This document shows positions 55,178-64,000 of a stretch of DNA of 64,000 bases, in pieces. The position numbers were made by a program, and so were the translations under genes. Source of the DNA: Mesostigma viride (Eukaryota > Streptophyta > Mesostigmatophyceae > Mesostigmatales > Mesostigmataceae); contig RPFO01000506.1 in the NCBI GenBank assembly GCA_009746045.1, forward strand, positions 16,001 to 80,000. Reading direction: 5' to 3'. The notes beneath the pieces are model-generated. The model was not told the DNA's origin and ran no database searches. It worked only from the letters and a program-made list of their open reading frames with translations. The number at the start of each line of letters is the position of its first letter. Positions within the stretch are counted from its first letter, which is position 1.

Positions 55178-55843
55178 CGTCCTCACGGTGCTCACGTATG
55201 GCGCCGAGGCGTGGACCCTCCCACCCAAACTGGCAGCTAGGCTAGACGGCACGGTTTACAGGATGCTCCGACAGGTCCTTACGTAGGTTTTTCCGAGCGT
55301 CCGTCATCAGAGTCTTTGTATCATGGCATGCCTCGTGTTTAATTCGGACGAGATTAGGCAGCGTAGGATAGCATTTGTAGGACACCTTGCCCGCACCAGC
55401 CAGGTCGATGCACCACCCTCGGTCTGGCCGGCCCCCAGCGGCTTGGCCAGCCAGGGCGGCACATTCTGACCTGGCCTGGCCCCGCGGACATTCCCGAACG
55501 GGTTGGGAAACCTGTCACGAACTACGTTCAGATGTTGCTGGACGACCTAGTGGTCCCAGCCCAGTTTGAGCACCGCATCCACTCTCTCTCCCGTCTTTGG
55601 ACTGTCATGCAGGACAAGACGCGGTGGAAGAAGATTGTCAAGGCGCACACGCCCGACCCTGTGGGCAAGCCACCTCCCCCCAAGCGGAGGAGGCGTTTTG
55701 ATGAGTAGTGTAGTTAGGATTTTCTAGATAGCTTAGAGTTAGCATAGTTCGATCCCGCGGCTTCCTCCACCCCATCCATCATGGAATATGTGCTACATGA
55801 CCTCCCCACGGAGGCATGTTATAATTTAATTTAATTTAATTTA
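55178..55843 (+). mobile_element. 5'-truncated reverse-transcriptase LINE
   Basis: TSD ATTATGGGCACCT (55165-55177 and 55844-55856). It encodes the C-terminal part of the LINE protein in broken frames (TYGAEAWTLPPKLAARLDGT, HRIHSLSRLWTVMQDKTRW, KAHTPDPVGKPPPPKRRRRF) with a stop near 55708. A 3' UTR with TGTGCTACATGACCTCCCCA and a TTAAT tail follow. It parallels the fragment at the left edge of the window. Confidence 0.8.
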
Positions 55844-55926
55844 ATTATGGGCACCTAGCTTATCTTCTTGCACAATCAGCGCAGTATAAACCATCAATAT
55901 CCAATCCTCACGATATATGCACGGCT

Positions 55927-57706
55927 AGCTCGAGCTGAGCACCGCCGCCAAGCAACTCCGCTTCTATGCTGCCGTTGGACCTGACCAGCTCCCAGCCCCG
56001 GTGATTAAGCTGACGGCGCTCACGGGGTTCCTGCTTGACGTCTGCAACCGGATCCTGCTTGCCGACGCGCCGCCGATTCCTGAGTGGCAGCACAGCTACC
56101 GTATTATGCTGTACAAAAACAAAGGTTCCCCTGACGACCCCGCCAACTACAGAGGAGTCTGCATCCAGAGCGCCGCACTTAAGTTGTTCATGCGCATGAT
56201 CCTCAACCGCCTTCGTTCTGCTCTCGACTGTCACCTTGGGGAAAGTCAAATGGGCTTCCGTCCTGGGCGCAACACCGTCATGGCCATCTTCGTCGCGCGT
56301 CGCCTCTTCGAGGAAATCGCTCTCCTGCAACCTGGTGAGTTTCCCGCCATCCTGATCTTCGTCGACTTCATCAAGGCTTTTGATTCTGTCCTCTGGGACG
56401 CTCTATGGGCTGTACTTGCTCGCGCTCGCGTCCCCACTCCCCTGATTACCGTCATCCGCACGCTGTATGAGGGGTCCACCACTTCGGTGCGCACTCAGCA
56501 CGGCATAACCCCGCCCTGCCCACTGCAGACCGGCGTCTGGCAGGGTTGCGTCCTGTCGCCGTACCTGTTTATTATTGTAGTGGATTATGTTATGCGCCAG
56601 GCACGTGCTCGCTTTGCTAGCATTGCAGGCCGTGCCCCTGGCCTAGCGATCACGAACGAGCTTGGGGAAGGGGGGCCGACTAACAAGCAGAATTTACTAG
56701 CTGACCTCATTTATGCCGACGACATCACGCTCATCGAGAAGCCGGAGTCTGCCCAACTTTGGCTGGACTGCCTGGCGCTCGAGGCTCGGGCGGTTGGTCT
56801 AGAAATCAGCCCCAAAACGGAGGCCCTGGCCCTCGGCATGGCAGGGCCCCCCCCACACTCCGCCTCTTAGACGATGCCGAGGTCAACTACCCTACTTCAG
56901 GCCGCTTCAAGCTGCTCGGCAGTTGGCTTCCTGACTGCGAGGACGACATGACGACACGGATCGGCATGGCGTGGGCGCACCTCCATGACCACCGCCGCTG
57001 GTGGAGCAACCCCGCCCTACCCCGGATCGTCAAGCGTGACCTCTTCAAGGTCGTCATTCTGACGATCCTGACCTACGGCGCCGAGACGTGGACACTGATG
57101 CAGGAGCTGGAGCAACGACTCGACGGCGCCGTCACCAAGATGCTGCGCAAGGCCCTTAACATCCCCTTTGGTTTGCACGTTAGTAATGAGGATTTGTACG
57201 CTGATTTGCCCTATGTTTCCCACATTATTAGGCACAGGCGCCTGGGCCTAGCCGGGCACCTGGCCCGCACAGATCAGGTAGATACATCAGATAGACTAGC
57301 TGGCACCAAGCCCGCCCAGCCTGGGCGATATGTCCTCACCTGGCGTGCCCCCGGCCGCGCGCGGCAGGGCCGCCACCCGTGGACTTTTCGTGATAGACTC
57401 GGCATGGACATGTGCTACACTAGACGTGACGGGCTCACCCCCGGGCAGCCTCCTGGTTTGTCTGTAATATGGAGGCAGATGGTGCGCAAGGATAGATGGC
57501 AAGTAGTGATGAAGGAGACCACCCCCAAGCCTGTGGGGGCTCCGCGTGTGACCAAGTATGGCATTCATAGCGATTCGGGCCGCGGTGCCCACACCCCTGT
57601 AACTAGGACCTAGATAGCTTATACCATCCATTCCATCCCATGTTCCCCTCCCACTGAGGACTTATGCTCACGTGACGCAGTCACGTGTCTATTAATTAAT
57701 TAATTA
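55927..57706 (+). mobile_element. Reverse-transcriptase LINE copy 2, 5'-truncated
   Basis: TSD ATGCACGGCT (55917-55926 and 57707-57716), a site that is single in the left piggyBac-like copy near 15.26 kb. It contains most of a reverse transcriptase and its C-terminal region, then a 3' UTR ending in the hairpin CACGTGACGCAGTCACGTG and (ATTA)4. Confidence 0.85.
56001..57613 (+). pseudogene. LINE reverse transcriptase with C-terminal extension, one frame break
   Basis: Motifs in order: YRGVCIQSAALKLFMRMILN, ESQMGFRPGRNTVM, ILIFVDFIKAFDSVLWDALW (catalytic Asp), TGVWQGCVLSPYLFIIVVDY, LADLIYADDITLIE (YADD box), then FKLLGSWLPDCEDDM and LTYGAETWTL, ending in a basic region. The first frame stops at 56868 in a C-rich run (GGGCCCCCCCCACAC) and homology resumes one phase over at once (LLDDAEVNYPTSGRFKLL), so one indel separates two clean halves. 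The N-terminal endonuclease is absent because the copy is 5'-truncated. The best-preserved copy of this family in the window. Confidence 0.88.
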
Positions 57707-58108
57707 ATGCACGGCTTGACGACGTATACAGCACCTAAATACTGCACAACTGCAGCCTGCTATGGCTGACATGCATGCAAGCAACGTCGAGTAGGATGGC
57801 GGTCTTAGAGAGGCTGGGCAGAGGTCGGTAGAAATATTAAAGTGGAAAACTGGCAGAAACTAGGTAGAAACACGATATACTTACGCCTGCAAGCACTATT
57901 GAGCCGGTGGCAGAGGCCATTTCCAGGAAAATACAGCATACCGTAGCAATAGCCACGTCGTGCGGTCACGCCTTACGCTATTTACAGGCACCATCATGCC
58001 CGGAGCTACCCAATAAAAGTCTGCACAAATCTCGGTTTAGCCGAGAGTCCGGGCGTTCGGAATGAATAAACATTTCATGTCCCACGTAGCTCCCACAAAA
58101 ACCAGCAT

Positions 58109-58372
<264 letters not shown>

Positions 58373-59301
58373 AGCAAAGAAAGAGGCCGACAAAACCAGC
58401 CAGAGCGGCTTTTAGTCGCAAAACCTCCCTTATCCCTAGCTAACTGACGTCATTAAACCCTTATGTTTAGTGGATGCTAGTAAGACGCTAACCGTACAGA
58501 CCGGGGGTAGAATATCCCGAATCTGCACGGCTAGTATTAAATAATGCGTAGGTTGTTCTTTTCAGGGGCACTGCACCTCACGCCCCGTTCCGCCCGGGTA
58601 TAATCAACCCAAGCGCGGAACGCACATTTTATTTAATTCATTTTTCAACCATGCACTATATTGCATCTACTAATCACAAAAGCTCTAGCCAAACAGCTAC
58701 GAGTAAACACTGCGACCTATAAGCCGCTCATCCAGCGGCCTCTTGTTCCCGCATTCACGTATAGAAGAAACTCCGTTCAAAGAACCCCGAGTGTTAAGAA
58801 GTCGAAACACCATGGAAATACCAAGCATGGTGCCGCAGCAGACCCGAGTCTTGACGTAATAATATGTATGCCGGTTTCCAGGGTTTCCGCATGAAAGTTG
58901 GGTGAGAAACTGGAAAAATCTACGTATCCCTTGCCCCAGTACCTCAACAAACTCGTAGAAACCTAATTATCAACCTTTGAACGCATCATCATGGTCGTGC
59001 CACCCAACAGCCACTGAAATTCGCGCGAAAACTGGCGAGATCTACCTGCCGTCGTCTTCACCTTCGTCCCGCGAAAATGCCTGATTTCAGTGGTACATAT
59101 TTGTTTGCAGCTGTCACAAAAAAAATCCAAAAAATACCAGGATTTTTTCTTGAGTTCTACGGGATGTAAGGAGGCCGTCCACCGAGTTTCAGATCGAAAA
59201 TCTCGTATCTACTGTGCCTGCCACGTGTCAGATTACAACGCGATACATCGCGTTCTAACCCTACAGCGCGATACATCGCGTTGTAAAAAAACACGGGTTA
59301 A

Positions 59302-59832
59302 TATAACCCATTGTGCATGTTCACGGTCCTCCAAATTAACAACATTAATTAATTATTTAATTAACACGTAAGAGCGTTAGGTGAGCATGAGTCCTCAGTA
59401 CAGTCGAGGGGCATTATCAACATCCCCTCAAGTTCCCAGACATCGTTGTGCGTGGCTGCAACTAAACTTCATGACAATCGTACCTAGCTAAGTTGTCGCC
59501 ACCAACTTGCAAGTGTAAGAACGCCACGTGATGAAAGATCTGCATCGATCATTTATAAGAAAAAGTAATGGCAGCTAGCAGCACACATGCCTCTTCCACA
59601 TTTGAAGAATTGATCAACACTCACATCCACAGAATCCACATTTACCCGTCCAACAGTGGCCTAATCCTATATCCGACAATGATAGGTAGTGACTCACCAA
59701 CCGAGGCACATGCACCCATCATAGCTCATCAGTACTTGGATCCATCAACTTAAAAATTCATCTGTCGATCAGTGCCGAATCAAGCAATCAAGAGATATAT
59801 TGAATGACTAATACATGAAGTGAGACAACTGG
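59302..59832. other. Spacer, downstream side of the GCN2-like gene
   Basis: AT-rich, no supported ORF; probably includes the 3' UTR of the minus-strand gene. A TTAATTAATTATTTAATTAA run lies at about 59346. Confidence 0.4.
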
Positions 59833-62800
59833 TCACAACCCATGCACACCCGCGCGCTTGCGCAGCGGCGCCGACAGCTCCTTTTGGAAGAACTTGACGA
59901 CGTCCCCCGAGGCCATCTCCGTCTCCCCCTTGGCATCCAGGTGCTTGACCTTGACAAAATCGGAGGACGACAGCAGCGCCTGCGAGATGATGACCAGCCA
60001 TTTGATGCCGCGTTCGGTCGCGTACTCGTATTGCTCTGTCAGGCTCGGTGCCGCCGTGTAGACCATCTCGGCCTGTGGACCAGTTGGCCGTTGGTGGTGT
60101 TGTGCAGTAAATTAAGATCAGAGTATAGTCTAACGCGGCGCTTTAAAACCTAAAATAAAACAATTAATACATGAACTTCTAGGTAGACCTGTCTCAGCCT
60201 GTCGACAGCACAAGGTGACGCCTGTGGCACCTCTTAGAATACATTCGATAACCCGCCGTTCAGACCATCTCCACATGGACAAGCCGGTACTTGGCGGTGA
60301 CAAGCGCACATGTGTTGAAGAGTGAACTGAAATGAACCAGGCTTCTGTGAGATGGTGGCACGTTATAAACCCATCCGGTCATTAGCCGGGGATGGGCATG
60401 TTATGATAAGCATGTTATGATGGGCATGTCATGATAAGCAAGGGTGATAGGAAAAGAGTCGCGCGGGTGGCCCGCGATGTATCTGTACTGCCTTTCACTC
60501 ACGATTACGGGCTCGGTTCTCATTTGCCATTTTGTATCTTTTCATTTCATGCTACTACACCATTAACGTATGATTAAGGTTCCATGGCAACATCAGACAA
60601 CCGAACCACACACCTGAATGCCACCCCCCATGCACCCACCTTAACCGATTATGCCACCTCCACCTATCCCTTGTATCTCCATGCCACCGCACCAACGCCC
60701 ATGCACATGATCCCAATCTACAGCAAACATCCCAACACTAGAGGGCCAAGTCCAGTAGATGCGGGCGTCCCACCCCCCAACCCATGGCCCGCCGACCCAT
60801 GCACTGTTCCATGGTGCAGCGAGCATGTCGCCAGGCACCAAGGCAATATGCAGGTCATGGTGACTTATGGTTGCAGGCTTGTGGTCTTTTGGTCATTACC
60901 TGTCACGCACTAATACCTTGATGCGGGCGCCCCACCCTCCATGGACATAAGCAATGCCTGAAAGCCATATATGATGACGGAAGCCCACCATGATGGAAGC
61001 AATGCACGGAAGCCAACACCTGCCACGACAGTGCGACGTGTGCGCAGCTTACTGCTGCCACCATACTTCCCGGACACATACCTTAATTCTAGCACCAACC
61101 CTCCACCACGACAAGGACCACATGCAATCTGCTATGCATGTTAAATGCCAACCTCCCACAGCTGCGCGACAACAGCCAACATGCCCCAAGCAATACTAAC
61201 AAACCAACAAACTAGTGAACCCGCAAACTACCTCTTCTACAAGCGCCGCACAGCTGCGGCCACAAAAGCCAACACATCCCAACACAGCTGGGTCACTATC
61301 CAAGCACCTTAATAGCACCACCACCACCACCCTGCCCACGCAAGTACCTTGATGCCGGCGTCCCACAGCTGGGCCACGAGCCGCATGCGCTCTTGCAGGA
61401 GGCCGCCCCCGCCGCGCGCGCAGATAAGGACGTCCGTCTCACACACAGGTGTGTTGCTGCGGTACGGCACGCGAGGGGGGGTAGACAGGAACATACATAA
61501 GTGACAGGTACTGTACACTGAACTACGTATCTGCGGGTCATGCACACGGGCTGTTGCTCTGCGGGACGGCATGCGAGGGGGTGTAGACATGGATGAGCCA
61601 GTGAGATGGCCGATGAGGGCGAGGGGCATGCGCACGGGGCGTGTTGCGGCGGTGCCGGCAGGAGGGGGGGCCCGGGCACATTAATAAGGGGTACGGGCAA
61701 GAGCCAGTGAGCGCTGCGCTGGCGCTGATACTGGGGGGCTCTCGATCACGCGGGTGTTGCAACGGTGCCGGCATAGGAGGAACAAGGCATTGGGGGCAGG
61801 CAAGGGGGGCAGGCAAGGGGGGCAGGCAAGGGGGGCAGGCAAGGGGGGCAGGTAAGGGGGGGCAGGCAAGGGGGGCAGGCAAGGGGGGGCAGGCATGAGG
61901 TAGAGCACGTCACGAGAACGAAGTGAGGCCCAAGGGCACAAGGGACAGGTATGGGGGGATGCCATGGGGGGCCGGCGCACGGGGCATTACCCGTTTGTGA
62001 GAACCAAAGTGAGATTGAGGGGCCAATTGTGGGGGCGGCACGGTAAGATCATGAAGAAATAAATAAAAATTGAAAGCAGATTTCCATGTGCAGGCGGTGA
62101 GACGGAGGGTAGGCACCAAGAGACAGGCAAACGCAGGGCGCTGCCGCGCTGGGCGTGCAAACGGGACGTAAGGCTGAGGGGGAGGCGGTCAGAAGGACAG
62201 CCCGCTGGCAACAAGCATAACAAGCAAGGAAGGCGGGCGGGGCAGGCAAAAGGTGCGCTGGGCGTGCAAACGGGAAGTGAGACGCAGGTAAGGTCACCGT
62301 CCATGCCCATCCGGCCTCAACAGGTTTGTCACATGAACCGTATCGCTGGCGCACCCCAGGCAGCGGGTTCCTTTTGGTCTCGCCATCAAGAAACTGCGGA
62401 AAGAACCAAGATACGTGTTACATGCAGATGAGTGGGAGTTGACATGGACAGTGTGCGGGGATGGTACGGGCGGAGAGGGCGAGGAGAGTGCAGGCGGTGA
62501 GAAGGGCAGAGCGGCCCAGGGGGAAGTGGAGACCAGGGCAGCTAGTTGGCAAGAGGCATAGCAAGCAAGGAAGGCACGGATGCGGCTGATATCAGCCCAT
62601 GTTCAGGAGGCACATGTGGGGAGACCGACAGCCGGCAAAAAAGCGCATAGGCTAGGCCCCACCTGTTACCCGCTCACCTGGTCACGTGAAATACAGCGGA
62701 ATACCTCACAGTTTACCTTACAGTCTACCTCACAGTTTACCTTACAGTCTACCTTACAGTCGTACATGTCATATGGCCGTCACTGTACACACTACAGTGA

Positions 62801-62918
62801 CCACACGGCAGGGATAGTGACCCCCCCACCTGGACACGTGCAGTGCGGCGCTGCTGGTGACGGCGAGCAATCTTGACACCGCGATGCTCACACCCACGCC
62901 GCCAGGGACGTCGCCCAC
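59833..62918 (-). CDS. GCN2-like or HisRS-like protein, 3' exons (partial)
   Basis: Three minus-strand exons are visible: 62918-62830 (VGDVPGGVGVSIAVSRLLAV), 61437-61348 (TDVLICARGGGGLLQERMRL..WDAGIK) and 60072-59833 (AEMVYTAAPSLTEQYEYATE.., then FVKVKHLDAKGETEM). Exon 61437-61348 is exactly 30 codons with acceptor GAG and donor AAG|GTACTT. WDAGIK joins AEMVYT in frame with acceptor CACAG|GCC. The sequence is the anticodon-binding-type domain shared by histidyl-tRNA synthetase and the C-terminus of the eIF2-alpha kinase GCN2. RGGGGLL and SLTEQYEYA fit plant-type GCN2 better from memory, but HisRS is not excluded. In GCN2 this region senses uncharged tRNA. The link between the first two exons changes phase, so a small exon there is probably missing. 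The 5' part, including any kinase domain, would lie beyond 62.9 kb, possibly outside the window. Confidence 0.6.
61788..61898. repeat. 13-bp minisatellite GGGGGGCAGGCAA, about 8 copies
   Basis: Tandem GGGGCAGGCAAGG units with small G-number changes, inside an intron of the GCN2-like gene. Confidence 0.9.
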
Positions 62919-62939
62919 CTGCACCGTGATGGGGTTCAA

Positions 62940-63062
62940 CCGGGGTTTAGGGTTTAAGAGGACACGAGTTCAAGGGTTTAGGGTTCAATATGGGGTTAAG
63001 GGTTTAAAGGGAAATGGATTTTAAGTTTGAGGTTCAAGTAGGGTTTAGGGTTTAAGGGGGCA
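62940..63062. repeat. Degenerate TTTAGGG (plant telomere-type) tract
   Basis: GGGGTTTAGGGTTTAAG, GGGTTTAGGGTTCAA and GGGTTTAGGGTTTAAGGGG units with GGGTT/TTAAGG variants. It begins about 20 bp upstream of the acceptor of the exon at 62918, so it is intronic. It is either an interstitial telomere remnant or convergent simple sequence. Confidence 0.6.
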
Positions 63063-63360
63063 TGGGGCATGGGCATGGGAAGCGAGCTAGCGATCGGGGC
63101 TGGCACGCCATCGGGGTTGGAAATGTCCTACAGAACAGGGCAATGCCATAGATAACAAATTTTCAAGTATCCCCAACTTGGGGGACATGGGCAACAGATA
63201 GGGGGTGGCCAGATAGGGGGTAGCATCCGGCGAGCGTGGCAACGATACGGAAATACTCTAAGTCAAAATACGTACATCTACTTCTTTGTAATGAGTCCTT
63301 GGCTACAAGTACAGAAACGAAGCAGGGGTTGTTCACAACGGGGGTGCGGGGGGGCGGTGC
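63063..63360. other. Intron or intergenic, nothing recognised
   Basis: No further exon of the GCN2-like gene could be identified. Confidence 0.3.
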
Positions 63361-63364
63361 AGGC

Positions 63365-63612
63365 GAGCATGGGTCGCAAGTGATGGGGTCGTGGGCAGGG
63401 GTCGCAAGTGATGGGGCGGTGGGCAGGGGTCGCAAGTGATGGGGCCGTGGGCAGGGGTCGCAAGTGATGGGGCCGTGGGCAGGGGTCGCAAGTGATGGGG
63501 CCGTGGGCAGGGGTCGCAAGTGATGGGGCCGTGGGCAGGGGTCGCAAGTGATGGGGCCGTGGGCAGGGGTCGCAAGTGATGGGGCCGTGGGCAGGGGTCG
63601 CAAGTGACCGGG
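63365..63612. repeat. 28-bp minisatellite, about 9 copies
   Basis: A GGGGTCGCAAGTGATGGGGC-type unit of 28 bp repeated head to tail with few differences. Three units make 84 bp, so all frames translate as repeats; not coding. Confidence 0.9.
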
Positions 63613-64000
63613 GCATCGTAATACACGATTCACGCGTATGACTAATAAAAACTAGGCAAGTCCTAGAAGATTGGAACTTCACCACTTGTCAGGCAGTGGT
63701 CCCTTGCGAAACAATATTGCCACCGTTGAAGATGAAGGCGACCGAGGGGCCGATGGCACTAGGATCTACAGTCAGTCGACTCATTGATCCAATATAAACC
63801 ACACCCATCTCATGTTACACGCCCCGCGCTGGTAGTAAAACCTGTAGGAGCTGAATCAGACTAAACCTGTAGTATAACGGAACAGAATAGGGAGACCAGT
63901 GAAAGATGAATGAATTCAATATAGAAGAACCTCGCGTTACACAAAATGTATCCAATCAATTGACAAAACTATGAACAATACTTAATGATTGATATAGCTG
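63613..64000. other. Right edge, nothing recognised
   Basis: AT-rich sequence with no supported ORF or repeat. Confidence 0.3.

Noticed and set aside
63365-63612. Regular 28-bp repeats resembling a CRISPR array
   Set aside because: Units are contiguous with no spacers and no cas genes are present. The context is eukaryotic, so it is a minisatellite.

Overview
The window reads as nuclear DNA of a green alga or other early-diverging member of the green plant lineage. Coding islands are GC-rich and intergenic DNA is AT-rich. Genes have GT-AG introns. One gene encodes a protein of a family shared by cyanobacteria and plastid-bearing eukaryotes, and degenerate TTTAGGG-type plant telomere units occur at 62.94-63.06 kb. 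No bacterial gene organisation, rRNA or convincing tRNA gene is visible. I cannot name the species.

Host genes are few. A plastid-type DUF3172 protein gene with two exons lies on the minus strand at 17.35-19.25 kb. A small Ala/Gly-rich protein with a Cys-rich N-terminus is encoded on the plus strand at 53.2-53.7 kb. The last exons of a GCN2-like (HisRS-domain) protein lie on the minus strand at 59.8-62.9 kb and the gene probably runs beyond the window. Two weaker candidates are a 198-codon ORF at 4.8-5.4 kb and a possibly spliced gene at 35.5-36.4 kb.

Almost everything else is nested mobile DNA, and target-site duplications (TSDs) date many insertions relative to each other. 0-0.66 kb: two LINE 3' ends tail to tail. 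2.3-8.1 kb: low-complexity and tandem repeats. 8.6-10.2 kb: a decayed LINE ORF1 copy. 10.295-16.759 kb and 54.366-59.297 kb: two copies of a piggyBac-like TTAA element of about 1.74 kb, each swollen by later LINE, ORF1-only and SINE-like insertions. 21.841-31.187 kb: a Mutator-like element (TIRs of about 215 bp, 9-bp TSD) carrying a nested, nearly intact hAT transposon at 22.436-26.541 kb. 31.557-34.562 kb: a long inverted-repeat element. 36.9-39.5 kb and 55.9-57.7 kb: LINE reverse transcriptase copies. 39.97-44.06 kb: minus-strand 3' fragments of a second LINE type, interrupted by a 2.06-kb hAT and a SINE-like insert. 44.35-52.5 kb: a long plus-strand copy of that second type, with 234-bp tandem repeats upstream, PHD and RING-H2 fingers, C2H2 fingers, reverse transcriptase and a restriction-like endonuclease. 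It is split by a non-coding LTR retroelement whose two 648-bp LTRs look identical by eye.

The most interesting themes are: (a) the endonuclease-type LINE combining PHD and RING-H2 fingers; (b) ORF1-only retroelements that share 3' hairpins and (TTAA)n tails with reverse-transcriptase LINEs, which suggests mobilisation in trans; (c) partial duplication of both splice boundaries inside the single intron of the DUF3172 gene; (d) repeated one-base frame breaks in homopolymer runs, which suggest residual assembly errors.
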